This document shows positions 53,171-61,147 of a DNA stretch of 64,000 bases, piece by piece; the first letter of the stretch is position 1, and every line of letters begins with the position of its first letter. Under the pieces are notes generated by a model that saw only the letters and a program-made list of their open reading frames with translations, had not been told where the DNA came from and did not search any database. Where the stretch lies: NCBI GenBank assembly GCA_903901975.1, contig CAIUTB010000040.1, positions 1 to 64,000 of the forward strand. The letters run 5' to 3'. The position numbers were made by a program, and so were the translations under genes. The DNA comes from an uncultured Bacteroidales bacterium (GTDB taxonomy: Bacteria; Bacteroidota; Bacteroidia; Bacteroidales; Paludibacteraceae).

Positions 53171-54826
53171 TTGAAACAGATATTAAAAAATATTTTTACT
53201 TTTGTCGTTTTGTTTTTTTTTCATCAAGTAGCTGTTTCACAAGTTGTAACCCCTTGGCTAACTACCGGTGATAAAACCAAACTTCTTCAACAACAATCTA
53301 CCCTTAGTTTTGCTGTCAATTCAACATCAGTAGGCAATACTATGACAATTAATCCCGCTTCAACTTTTCAGAATGTGGATGGATTTGGTTATTGTATGAC
53401 TGAAGGTAGTGCTGAGGTTATCAGTTCGTTGGTCAGCGTTCAACAAGATGCTTTATTAAGTGAATTATTTGATAAAAATAATGGTTTAAGCATTTCTGTC
53501 TTGAGAATCAGCATTGGTGCTTCCGATTTAAGTTCGTCCAATTACAGTTACAATGAAACTTCTGGGGATACAAATATGGCAAACTTTAGTCTGGCAGGAC
53601 CGGATTTGACCTATTTAATTCCAATTTTGAAAAAAGTACTCGTTATTAATCCTGATATTAAAATATTGGCAACACCGTGGTCACCACCACGATGGATGAA
53701 ATCCAATACTTCCTGGATTGGTGGAAGCTTAAATACAGTCAGTTACGCTGCTTATGCAACTTATTTTGTAAAATATATTGCAGCAATGAAAGCGCAGGGA
53801 ATAACTGTTTGGGGCATTACGCCACAAAATGAACCGGAAAATCCAAATAATAATCCAAGTATGTTGATGACCTCAACTGAACAGAAAAATTTTATCAACA
53901 ATAATCTTGGTCCCGCACTTGCTACTGCCGGATATTCAACGGTAAAAATCATAGCTTTTGATCATAATTGTGATAATACTGCTTATCCGATTGATGTTTG
54001 CAACAACAGCAGCTATGTTGATGGAGCGGCATTTCATCTATATGCAGGCAATATTTCTGCACTAAGCACTGTCAAAAATGCAACGAATAAGAATGTGTAT
54101 TTTACTGAACAATATACCGCTTCAACTGGTAGTTTCTCTGGTGATTTTGGTTGGCACATGCAGAATGTGGTAATTGGCGCTTCAAATAATTGGGCAAAAG
54201 TAGTGCTTGAATGGAATGTTGCTAATAATTCATCGATTGGACCCTATACCTCGGGTGGATGTAATACTTGTTTGGGTGCAATAACCATCAATAGCTCTAC
54301 AACCTTTACCCGTAACGTAGCCTATTATATTATCGGACAAATTTCTAAATTTGTTCATTCGGGAGCTACCCGAATAGGAGTTTCTTCAAGCAGTTCATCT
54401 TTAATTGCCAGCGCATTTTTAAATACCAATGGCACAATGGCTTTGGTAAGCTACAATTCGTCATCTTTGGCTCAAAGTGTCAAAATTGTTGTTGGTGCCA
54501 ATTCGTTTTCCTATAGCATACCGGGTTCATCTGCCTGTACTTTTAGTTGGAATAATGCTACTCAGGCTGTTTCCGAATTACAAATAGAAGACCAAAAATT
54601 ACATATTACACCCAATCCGGCTGTTAATGAAATAAACCTGACTTTTCCATTAACTGTCAAAGCCAATATAGCATTAGTTTCCTTAAATGGTTATGTTCTA
54701 TTTCAACAAGATATTTCCAATGTCTCTGAATCAAAAATCAACACCCATAAACTTTCTTCGGGCATTTACCTGGTAAGGTTGCAAGACGAAAAAAACAGTA
54801 TTTTCTCCAGATTTATTAAAAGTTGA
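53171..54826 (+). CDS. GH30 family glucanase with T9SS sorting tail
   Basis: The start is TTG 53171, because only it gives a signal peptide (MKQILKNIFTFVVLFFFHQV, then AVSQ); no in-frame ATG precedes the conserved domain. The 551-residue protein has NVDGFGYCMTEGSAE (68-82), acid/base E221 in ITPQNEPENP and nucleophile E313 in VYFTEQYTAS. The C-terminus (from about 530 of the coding region's last 80 residues) is a type IX sorting domain (LHITPNPAVNEINLTFPLTV, GIYLVRLQ). It is a paralogue of the preceding lipoprotein GH30, but released or attached through type IX secretion. Confidence 0.9.
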   Translation: MKQILKNIFTFVVLFFFHQVAVSQVVTPWLTTGDKTKLLQQQSTLSFAVNSTSVGNTMTINPASTFQNVDGFGYCMTEGSAEVISSLVSVQQDALLSELFDKNNGLSISVLRISIGASDLSSSNYSYNETSGDTNMANFSLAGPDLTYLIPILKKVLVINPDIKILATPWSPPRWMKSNTSWIGGSLNTVSYAAYATYFVKYIAAMKAQGITVWGITPQNEPENPNNNPSMLMTSTEQKNFINNNLGPALATAGYSTVKIIAFDHNCDNTAYPIDVCNNSSYVDGAAFHLYAGNISALSTVKNATNKNVYFTEQYTASTGSFSGDFGWHMQNVVIGASNNWAKVVLEWNVANNSSIGPYTSGGCNTCLGAITINSSTTFTRNVAYYIIGQISKFVHSGATRIGVSSSSSSLIASAFLNTNGTMALVSYNSSSLAQSVKIVVGANSFSYSIPGSSACTFSWNNATQAVSELQIEDQKLHITPNPAVNEINLTFPLTVKANIALVSLNGYVLFQQDISNVSESKINTHKLSSGIYLVRLQDEKNSIFSRFIKS

Positions 54827-54844
54827 AGATTTACCCGCTAATTT

Positions 54845-54865
54845 CAGTAAAAAACTGATTTTTTT
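54845..54865 (+). terminator. Weak terminator after the second GH30 gene
   Basis: TCAGT-AAAAA-ACTGA followed by seven T. The stem is only 5 bp, but the T-tract and position 19 bp after the stop fit a terminator. Confidence 0.45.
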
Positions 54866-54886
54866 AAGCGAAAACATTTTGATCTG

Positions 54887-54918
54887 TTTGCTTGTTATAG
54901 ATAAATAGTGTATTTTTG
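54887..54918 (+). promoter_or_regulatory. Promoter of the starch-binding-like protein gene
   Basis: TTTG (54887-54890), 20-bp spacer, TATTTTTG (54911-54918): an exact Bacteroidota promoter. The leader to ATG 55119 is long, about 190 nt. Confidence 0.75.
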
Positions 54919-54923
54919 ACACA
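54907..54923. promoter_or_regulatory. Operator-like palindrome, site 4
   Basis: AGTGTATTTTTGACACA fits AGTGT-N7-ACACW and covers the -7 element completely, as expected for a repressor site. Confidence 0.65.
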
Positions 54924-55118
54924 TTGAGTATGAAGAATAAAATTTTAAGAATAAATTCTTTGCAAACGTTTGCATTACTTTTTATTGATAAAATTATTCC
55001 TTTGTAGATTAAATTAATTGTGAACACTTAATTTTGTGAGTGTAAAATTAGATATGGATTTTATTAAACTTAAATAATAAATTAATTCTCAATTTAATTA
55101 CTAAAAAAAAACAATGTT

Positions 55119-56414
55119 ATGAAAAGAATTTTTACTTTCGCAATCGCTCTTATGAGCTTGTTTGCAAGCAGTCAGTTGGCTTCTGCTGCAACTGCTGTGT
55201 TTAATGTAACTGTACCTGCCGGTACAAATGCCTGCTACATTATTGGTAGCTTTAATAGCTGGGATCAAACAAAATCTGTGAAACTAACTAAAGTCGATGC
55301 TACGCATTACACAGTCACTTTAGATGAAGCTACTTTTGCAACCGGTGTTACGCTTGCCACTATGCAGTACAAATATTGCAGTGGACCTGGTGACTGGGCT
55401 TATGTAGAAAAATATGCAGATGGTACTGAAATCCATGCAAACCGTGTTTATACCGGTACAAATGTTTGGGTTGATACAGCTACTCCACCAGCACCTACAG
55501 AAACTGCAATTGGTACACTTGGACAAGATGTGGTTGCTAAATGGGCAATGGTTTGGGCAGACGTACCACCAAAACCAATGAAAGTGACCATCGATGTATT
55601 GGTTCCAGCCGGAACTTTCCAATGTTACATAGTTGGGACATTTAATAACTGGGCTGGTCCTTCTGCTCCGGTTGATAGTTGTAAGATGGTAAATATGGGT
55701 GCAAATCCTGATGGAACAATTATTTTTGAAAAAACTATTTATTCACCAGATGTAAATAAATTAGCTTATCACTTCTGTAGCGGTCCGGATTGGTCATTTG
55801 AACAGAGTGCTCCTACAGGTGATTATAAATATCCTGAAGTTGCTCCAATTGTAACAGCTTGGAAAGCAATTTACGATCCAACCAAGTTAGGAAATATCGA
55901 TTTTGTTGTAACTGTACCTGCTAATACTCCTAAGATTTGGGCAGTAGGTAGTTTCCAGGGTTGGAGTCAAACTAATGGTTTGGAATGTACGAAAAATATT
56001 AATGGAACTTTTAGTTTCTCTGTTAAAAATATTCAGAGTATGGAATTCAAAATGTATAACCGATTAGATGCAAGTTGGGGTTTTGTTGAAGTTGACGCTC
56101 TAGGTGTAGAAGTTGCAAATCGTAAAGCTACTGCAACTCCAGGAACAACAATTACTGTACCCATTACTGTAATTGGTTGGAAACAAGCTTTTGACACGAA
56201 AGTGGATGAAGTGAGCATTGATAACTACAAAATATATTCTAATAACAGCAAAATCGTTGTAGAAGGTGTACTTTCAACAGTAGATTTATTCAGTCTTGAT
56301 GGACGTCGTGTTCAAACTGAAAGACTCTCAGGAACATTTACTTCTCAAACGTTGAACAAAGGTTTGTATGTTGTACGTGTTGACGGTGCTAGCAAAAAAG
56401 TATCCGTAAACTAA
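55119..56414 (+). CDS. T9SS-exported protein with three starch-binding-like modules
   Basis: The 431-residue protein has a signal peptide (MKRIFTFAIALMSLFASSQL). Three CBM20/E-set-like modules follow: FNVTVPAGTNACYIIGSFNS (29-48), VLVPAGTFQCYIVGTFNNW (about 160-178) and FVVTVPANTPKIWAVGSFQG (about 262-281), each with the V-P-A-x-T...GxFNxW core. A type IX sorting tail ends it (YKIYSNNSKIVVEGV, GLYVVRVDG). It has no catalytic domain and is probably a surface glycan binder. It has its own promoter with an overlapping operator-like palindrome, so it seems to be a separate unit of the same regulon. Confidence 0.8.
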   Translation: MKRIFTFAIALMSLFASSQLASAATAVFNVTVPAGTNACYIIGSFNSWDQTKSVKLTKVDATHYTVTLDEATFATGVTLATMQYKYCSGPGDWAYVEKYADGTEIHANRVYTGTNVWVDTATPPAPTETAIGTLGQDVVAKWAMVWADVPPKPMKVTIDVLVPAGTFQCYIVGTFNNWAGPSAPVDSCKMVNMGANPDGTIIFEKTIYSPDVNKLAYHFCSGPDWSFEQSAPTGDYKYPEVAPIVTAWKAIYDPTKLGNIDFVVTVPANTPKIWAVGSFQGWSQTNGLECTKNINGTFSFSVKNIQSMEFKMYNRLDASWGFVEVDALGVEVANRKATATPGTTITVPITVIGWKQAFDTKVDEVSIDNYKIYSNNSKIVVEGVLSTVDLFSLDGRRVQTERLSGTFTSQTLNKGLYVVRVDGASKKVSVN

Positions 56415-56435
56415 TACAACTGATTTGATTTGATT

Positions 56436-56472
56436 GAAAGGCTGTACGTTTTGCGTACAGCCTTTCTTTTTA
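56436..56472 (+). terminator. Intrinsic terminator after the starch-binding-like gene
   Basis: GAAAGGCTGTACG pairs perfectly with CGTACAGCCTTTC (13 bp) around a TTTTG loop and is followed by T5. It closes the glycan-utilisation locus. Confidence 0.95.
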
Positions 56473-56505
56473 TGAAAGTGGCAAGTTCTGAAATAGCTTT
56501 AAATA

Positions 56506-56536
56506 CTTGGAATCACTAAAAAAATGCTTACTTTTG
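56506..56536 (+). promoter_or_regulatory. Promoter of the surface-glycan operon
   Basis: CTTG (56506-56509), 19-bp spacer, TACTTTTG (56529-56536): close to the Bacteroidota consensus, with one mismatch in the -33 element. It is 50 bp before ATG 56587. Confidence 0.6.
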
Positions 56537-56586
56537 CGTTGATTTTTATTGTAATAAAGTTAGAACATATAAACTGATTTGTAATT

Positions 56587-57423
56587 ATGGAATATAATAC
56601 CGTTATTAAGCCCAAAAATAAATTGTTTGAGGTTGATTTCAAAGAGATTTGGCAATACCGCGATTTGTTTAGCATGTTTGTAAAGCGTGATATAATCACA
56701 CAGTATAAGCAAACTGTTTTGGGTCCGCTTTGGTTTTTTATTCAACCCGCCATTACAACTATTATGTATATGGTTGTGTTTGGTGGAATTGCCGGTATTC
56801 CAACTGACGGATTACCTCAACCTATGTTTTATATGGCAGGGATTGTTTGCTGGCAGTATTTTGCCGATTGTTTGAATAAAACTTCTTCCACCTTTACGGC
56901 TAATCAGGGAATTTTCGGGAAAGTGTATTTCCCTCGAATGATTGTGCCGCTTTCTACTGTTGCATCAGGTTTGGTACGTATGGGAATTCAATTTTTGCTG
57001 TTTATTGCAGTTTACGTTTACTATATTATTATGGGAGTTCACGTTGCACCAAACGCGTATATTTTACTTTTACCACTGATAATATTAATGCTGGCTGGTT
57101 TATCGCTCGGTTTTGGAATTATCATTTCCTCCATGACCACTAAATACCGTGACCTTACCATACTTTTTTCTTTTATTGTTGGTTTGTGGATGTATGCTAC
57201 TCCGGTTATTTATCCGTTGAGCACCATGTCACCTAAACGTCAATGGATTATGGCGCTTAATCCGGTTACTTCACTAGTCGAAACTTTCAAATACGGCACG
57301 ATGGGTGTCGGTACTTTCAGTTGGGGACAATTGGGCTATAGTTTTGTATTTATGGTTGTATTGCTGGGAATTGGGATAGTGGTATTTAATAAAGTTCAGC
57401 GGTCGTTTATGGATACTGTATAA
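56587..57423 (+). CDS. ABC-2 type polysaccharide export permease
   Basis: The 278-residue membrane protein starts MEYNTVIKPKNKLFEVDFKE and has six helices. Wzm/TagG-type signatures are RDIITQYKQTVLGPLWFFIQ, FGKVYFPRMIVPLS and MALNPVTSLVETFKYG. It would move lipid-linked glycans across the inner membrane. The matching ATP-binding subunit, normally encoded next, is absent from the window; the next 563 bp are instead a four-helix-bundle mini-element that begins at the last base of this gene's stop codon. Confidence 0.9.
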   Translation: MEYNTVIKPKNKLFEVDFKEIWQYRDLFSMFVKRDIITQYKQTVLGPLWFFIQPAITTIMYMVVFGGIAGIPTDGLPQPMFYMAGIVCWQYFADCLNKTSSTFTANQGIFGKVYFPRMIVPLSTVASGLVRMGIQFLLFIAVYVYYIIMGVHVAPNAYILLLPLIILMLAGLSLGFGIIISSMTTKYRDLTILFSFIVGLWMYATPVIYPLSTMSPKRQWIMALNPVTSLVETFKYGTMGVGTFSWGQLGYSFVFMVVLLGIGIVVFNKVQRSFMDTV

Positions 57424-57436
57424 TTAATGTAATTAT

Positions 57437-57500
57437 GTAGTTGTGTAATTGTGTAGTTGTGTAATTGTGTAGTTGTGTAATTGTGTAGTTGTGTAATTGT
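57437..57500 (+). repeat. Four perfect tandem copies of a 16-bp unit
   Basis: GTAGTTGTGTAATTGT is repeated four times without mismatch (57437-57452, 57453-57468, 57469-57484, 57485-57500). It forms the left subterminal repeat of the element. Confidence 0.95.
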
Positions 57501-57565
57501 GTTGCTTGGAAATGTCTAAATCTTGAAAATTATTGTTTTTTTGAACAGATAAATAATTATAAACT

Positions 57566-57940
57566 ATGGAATTCAAGTATAGTTTTGAAAAATTGGATGT
57601 TTGGAATGATGCACGCAAATTTGTTGTTGACATATATGCTTTGACAAAGCTAATGCCTACGGAAGAAAGATTTGGATTATGTTCGCAAATTCAAAGAGCT
57701 TCTGTTTCAATTGTTTCAAATATTGCTGAAGGAACAACCAGGTTCTCTGATAAAGGAAAAATACGATTTATTGAAATAGCTTATGGTTCTTTGATGGAGG
57801 TATATTGTCAATTATATGTAGCTTTTGATTTGAAATATATTACTTTAGAACATTTTCAAAATGTGAAGATATCAGTTAATGAAATCTCAAATAAATTAAA
57901 TGCTCTTAACCGAGCATATAAGAAAAGGTTAAACAATTAA
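57566..57940 (+). CDS. Four helix bundle protein (23S rRNA intervening-sequence family)
   Basis: The 124-residue helical protein has the family pattern: F-E-K-L-D-V-W-N-D-A-R near the start, LCSQIQRASVSIVSNIAEGT (about 47-66), F-L/I-E-I-A-Y-G-S-L-M-E (about 77-87) and the C-terminal LNALNRAYKKR. Homologues lie in intervening sequences of 23S rRNA genes and as free-standing genes in Bacteroidota; related Avd proteins assist diversity-generating retroelements. The function is unknown. Here it is enclosed by inverted repeats and sits in an unrelated glycan operon, consistent with insertion. Confidence 0.88.
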   Translation: MEFKYSFEKLDVWNDARKFVVDIYALTKLMPTEERFGLCSQIQRASVSIVSNIAEGTTRFSDKGKIRFIEIAYGSLMEVYCQLYVAFDLKYITLEHFQNVKISVNEISNKLNALNRAYKKRLNN

Positions 57941-57950
57941 ATTTCGCTAC

Positions 57951-57985
57951 TACACAATTACACAATTACACAACTACACATTAAT
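57951..57985 (-). repeat. Right inverted repeat of the four-helix-bundle element
   Basis: Read on the minus strand it is ATTAATGTGTAGTTGTGTAA followed by TTGTGTAATTGTGTA, matching the left arm apart from a 6-bp insertion (AATTAT) after ATTAATGT there. It ends 5 bp before ATG 57991. Confidence 0.85.
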
Positions 57986-57990
57986 CAGCC

Positions 57991-58359
57991 ATGCGTTATA
58001 TTTATATCTTTGCCACCCTATTCTTCACCATTTACGGTCAAATGATTTTGAAATGGAGGATTTTGAAGATTCATTGGAGTATGCCTCAAACCGGACTTTG
58101 GGATATGGTGGTCTCTTATACTAAGTTTCTGCTTGATCCGTTTATCTTTTCGGGTTTTATGGCTGCATTTATTGCATCAGTATGTTGGTCGATGGCTATG
58201 ACTAAATTCCAGATTACAGAAGCCTATCCTTTTATGAGTCTGGCACCGGCTATCGTCTTTCTGTTGGGAGTATGGCTCTTGAGCGAAACATTTACGATTG
58301 GTAAAGTGATTGGATTAGTGTTGATTATTGCAGGTACAATTGTTACAGTGAAATTCTAA
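57991..58359 (+). CDS. Small EamA/SMR-like membrane transporter
   Basis: The 122-residue protein has four helices (about 1-18, 45-65, 71-91, 98-119). ITEAYPFMSLAPAIVFLLGV and FTIGKVIGLVLIIAGTIVTV are typical of EmrE/EamA half-transporters; ArnE/ArnF-like undecaprenyl-sugar flippases have this size. In this operon a lipid-linked sugar flippase subunit is the most likely role. It ends 4 bp before the ATP-grasp gene. Confidence 0.8.
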   Translation: MRYIYIFATLFFTIYGQMILKWRILKIHWSMPQTGLWDMVVSYTKFLLDPFIFSGFMAAFIASVCWSMAMTKFQITEAYPFMSLAPAIVFLLGVWLLSETFTIGKVIGLVLIIAGTIVTVKF

Positions 58360-58363
58360 CAAA

Positions 58364-59473
58364 ATGAAGAAATTAGCCATCATTGGTGCCAGTTACCTGC
58401 AATTACCATTAGTTCTCAAAGCGAAGGAAATGGGATTTGAAACACATTGTTTTGCGTGGGAGGATGGTGCTGTTTGCCGAACTGTTGCTGATTTTTTTTA
58501 TCCTGTTTCTATTCTGGAAAAAGAACAGATTTTAGAACTTTGCGAATCGATTGATATCGATGGAATAACCAGTATAGCCTCAGATGCTGCCGTACCAACT
58601 GTCAATTATGTGGCTGGTAAAATGGGTTTGACGGGCAATCAGTTTGCAGATGCAAAAGTATGTACCGATAAATATCAAATGCGCCGCCGGTTTGCTGAAT
58701 TTGGAGTTTCTTCACCAAAATTTGTGATTTCAGCTGACGGTTATTCTATTAAGGATTTTCGGTTTCCGGTAATTGTGAAACCAACAGACCGTTCAGGAAG
58801 TCGTGGGGTAAAAAAAATAGTAAGCGAAGGTGATTTACAGGTGGCGGTAGCGCGTGCAAAGCATGAATCATTTAGTGGAAATGCAATTATTGAAGAATAT
58901 ATTTCAGGCAATGAAGTAAGTGTTGAAAGTATTTCCTGGAAAGGAAAACATTACATTTTGGCTATTACTGATAAAGTAACAACAGGAGCGCCTTGTTTTG
59001 TGGAACTGGAACATCATCAACCCAGTCAATTATCCAATGAAATTCAACAGAAGATAAAATTTGAAACACTTAAAGCACTGAAAGCATTAAATATCGAATA
59101 TGGTGCAAGTCATTCGGAGTTTAAAATTACAGCAGCTGGCGAAGTTTTTGCCATTGAAGTAGGAGCGAGGATGGGCGGTGATTTTATAGGTTCTAATCTG
59201 GTACAGCTTTCAACAGGATATGATTTTGTTAAAGGGGTGATTGATGTGGCGTTGGGATATTTTGAAGAACCTGTAATTCAAGCCGAAATGTGTTCAGGTG
59301 TTTATTTCCTTTGTAAGGAAACTGAACGTTTGCTTACTGTAATTCAACAACCAAAAAAATACAAGGAAATTATTGAAGCAGAAATAACCGATGCAGAATT
59401 ACACGACATACAATGCAGTGCCGACCGTAGCGGATATTTTATTTATCAGGCTAACAAACGATTCAAGATATGA
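58364..59473 (+). CDS. ATP-grasp ligase (carbamoyl-phosphate-synthase-like)
   Basis: The 369-residue protein has a pre-ATP-grasp N-domain (MKKLAIIGASYLQLPLVLKA) and an ATP-grasp core with FPVIVKPTDRSGSRGVKKIV (about 129-148), IIEEYISGNEVSVES and the metal-binding FAIEVGARMGGDF (about 264-276). Such enzymes ligate a carboxylate to an amine or thiol via acyl phosphate. In a surface-glycan operon with an ACP it may join an amino acid or acyl group to a sugar; the substrate is unknown. The last 4 bp (ATGA) overlap the GT2 gene. Confidence 0.85.
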   Translation: MKKLAIIGASYLQLPLVLKAKEMGFETHCFAWEDGAVCRTVADFFYPVSILEKEQILELCESIDIDGITSIASDAAVPTVNYVAGKMGLTGNQFADAKVCTDKYQMRRRFAEFGVSSPKFVISADGYSIKDFRFPVIVKPTDRSGSRGVKKIVSEGDLQVAVARAKHESFSGNAIIEEYISGNEVSVESISWKGKHYILAITDKVTTGAPCFVELEHHQPSQLSNEIQQKIKFETLKALKALNIEYGASHSEFKITAAGEVFAIEVGARMGGDFIGSNLVQLSTGYDFVKGVIDVALGYFEEPVIQAEMCSGVYFLCKETERLLTVIQQPKKYKEIIEAEITDAELHDIQCSADRSGYFIYQANKRFKI

Positions 59474-60405
59474 AGATTCCTCATTTATCCATAGTTACGA
59501 CACTTTACCGTTCGGAAAGATTTCTGGATTCATTTGTGGCTCAATGTGAGACTGCAATGGCTGAGATAGCTTGCGATAATTATGAAATTGTATTTGTAAA
59601 TGATGGCTCGCCCGATAATTCATTGGCTAAGGTTCTTCAACAGAAAGAATCAAATAATCATATTGTGGCAGTGGATTTGTCGCGTAACTTCGGACATCAT
59701 TACGCTATTATGGCCGGACTGAATTGTGCTACAGGTGAAACTGTTTTTCTGATTGACTGCGATTTGGAGGTTCCACCAACTTATATTCCAACATTTTACA
59801 CTAAGTTTAATGAAGAATCGTGCGATGTGGTTTATGGCATTCAGGAAACCCGTAAAGGATCGTTTATCGAACGGACTGTTGGTGGGCTTTTCTATAGTTT
59901 TTTTAATAGTCTAACTGATACACAGATTCCTGAAAACCTGCTAACAGAACGCTTGATGAGTCGTCGGTATGTGAACGAACTGATAAAACTCGGCGATAAA
60001 AATATTTTTATGGCCGGAATGATGCAATGGATAGGTTTTAAGCAAATTCCTATTACCATAAAGAAAGGACAACGCGAAGGAAAAAGTACGTATACGCTTG
60101 GAAAACGTATTGCATTGAGTATGGAAGCTGTTACCTCATTTTCTTCCTATCCTCTGGTTGTATTGTTTAAGTTTGGTTTTTTTATCTCTGCTATCAGCGT
60201 TATTACAGGTCTTTACTTTTTGATATACAAACTATTTAATCCGGAGATAGTGCTTTCAGGATTTACTTTTCTGATTGTTGCCTTGCTGTTTTCGGTTGGA
60301 GTAATCATAAGTTCGCTCGGTATTTTAGGAATTTACATTGATAAGCTGTTTAATCAGACAAAGAACCGCCCGACTTTTATTGTAAAGGATATTTATAAAT
60401 TTTAG
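59470..60405 (+). CDS. GT2 family glycosyltransferase, polyprenyl-phosphate type
   Basis: The 311-residue GT-A enzyme has VNDGSPDNS (43-51), DLSRNFGHHYAIMAGLNCAT (69-88) and the metal-binding DCD (96-98), then two C-terminal membrane helices (about 232-252, 265-288). This layout matches GtrB/DPM-type transferases that load a sugar onto undecaprenyl phosphate, a natural partner for the small flippase upstream. Translation is coupled to the ATP-grasp gene. Confidence 0.88.
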   Translation: MKIPHLSIVTTLYRSERFLDSFVAQCETAMAEIACDNYEIVFVNDGSPDNSLAKVLQQKESNNHIVAVDLSRNFGHHYAIMAGLNCATGETVFLIDCDLEVPPTYIPTFYTKFNEESCDVVYGIQETRKGSFIERTVGGLFYSFFNSLTDTQIPENLLTERLMSRRYVNELIKLGDKNIFMAGMMQWIGFKQIPITIKKGQREGKSTYTLGKRIALSMEAVTSFSSYPLVVLFKFGFFISAISVITGLYFLIYKLFNPEIVLSGFTFLIVALLFSVGVIISSLGILGIYIDKLFNQTKNRPTFIVKDIYKF

Positions 60406-60430
60406 TAGTTTATAGTTGGCAGTTGATAGT

Positions 60431-61105
60431 ATGAATGCAAATAAGAAGATTGTTATTTTCGGTGTCAGTGATTTTGCAAGTCAGGTTAGTTCTTATCTGA
60501 AGCAAGATTCTGATTTTGAAATTGTGGCTTATACTGTTGATGCTGAGTATAATAAAATAGGAGCATTTTTAGATTTACCGGTTGTAGATTTTGAAAAGGT
60601 TCAGGAAATCTATCCTCCATCAGAATATTCTATGTTTGTGGCCATTGGGTATCATAAATTGAATTCTAGCCGTGAAACCAAATTCAATGAAGCAAAAGCT
60701 AAAGGATATCAATTAATAACTTATATTTGCTCCCGCAATTCATATTGGAAGGACTTGGAAATAGGCGAAAATTGCTTTATTATGGAAGCTAATGTTTTTA
60801 TGCAGAACGTAAAAATAGGCGATAATGTGATATTTGCAATAGGCAATAAAATTGGTCATGATTCAGTTATTGATTCCAACTGTTTTATTACTTCCAACGT
60901 AATGATAGGTGGATTTTGCAGCCTTAAAAAAAATAGTTTTATTGGTATGAGTGCTGTAATTAAAGACAAAACAACGATTGGCGAATTCAATATTCTGGGA
61001 GCGGGTTCAATTATTTTAAAAAATACCAGGGACAGAAGTTCTTTTTTGACCAAATCAACCCCACTTAGTTTCGATCCAAATAATCTTATTCAGGATTTTA
61101 TTTGA
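60431..61105 (+). CDS. PglD/NeuD-like hexapeptide-repeat acyltransferase
   Basis: The start at ATG 60431 gives MNANKKIVIFGVSDFASQVS; the 15 bp before it in frame are filler repeat. About 224 residues: an N-terminal Rossmann-like sugar-nucleotide-binding domain (1-100) and a left-handed beta-helix (about 105-215; IGENCFIMEANVFMQNVKIG, GDNVIFAIGNKIGHDSVI). PglD/NeuD-type enzymes acetylate amino sugars with acetyl-CoA. Here the next gene encodes an ACP, so an ACP-bound acyl donor is possible. Confidence 0.85.
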   Translation: MNANKKIVIFGVSDFASQVSSYLKQDSDFEIVAYTVDAEYNKIGAFLDLPVVDFEKVQEIYPPSEYSMFVAIGYHKLNSSRETKFNEAKAKGYQLITYICSRNSYWKDLEIGENCFIMEANVFMQNVKIGDNVIFAIGNKIGHDSVIDSNCFITSNVMIGGFCSLKKNSFIGMSAVIKDKTTIGEFNILGAGSIILKNTRDRSSFLTKSTPLSFDPNNLIQDFI

Positions 61106-61147
61106 TATTCGGATTTAAATTAAATATTAATTTTAAACAGATACCTT

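Larger units (their letters stand above)
57423..57985. mobile_element. Four-helix-bundle gene element with inverted repeat ends
   Basis: The 563-bp unit begins ATTAATGT (57423-57430) and ends ACATTAAT (57978-57985), an exact 8-bp inverted pair. Inside the ends, GTAGTTGTGTAATTGT repeats on the left and its reverse complement on the right extend the terminal inverted repeats. The only gene is a four-helix-bundle protein. The left end touches the permease stop codon and the right end is 5 bp before the next ATG, so the element fills the gap between two operon genes. It encodes no transposase; any mobility would need help in trans. Confidence 0.65.

Noticed and set aside
57566-57940. Diversity-generating retroelement accessory (Avd) gene
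   Set aside because: No reverse transcriptase, template repeat or variable repeat is present in the neighbourhood.
57433-57985. Possible CRISPR array from the repeated GTAGTTGTGTAATTGT units
   Set aside because: The units are adjacent without spacers, only 16 bp long, and invert on the other side of a gene. No cas gene is present.
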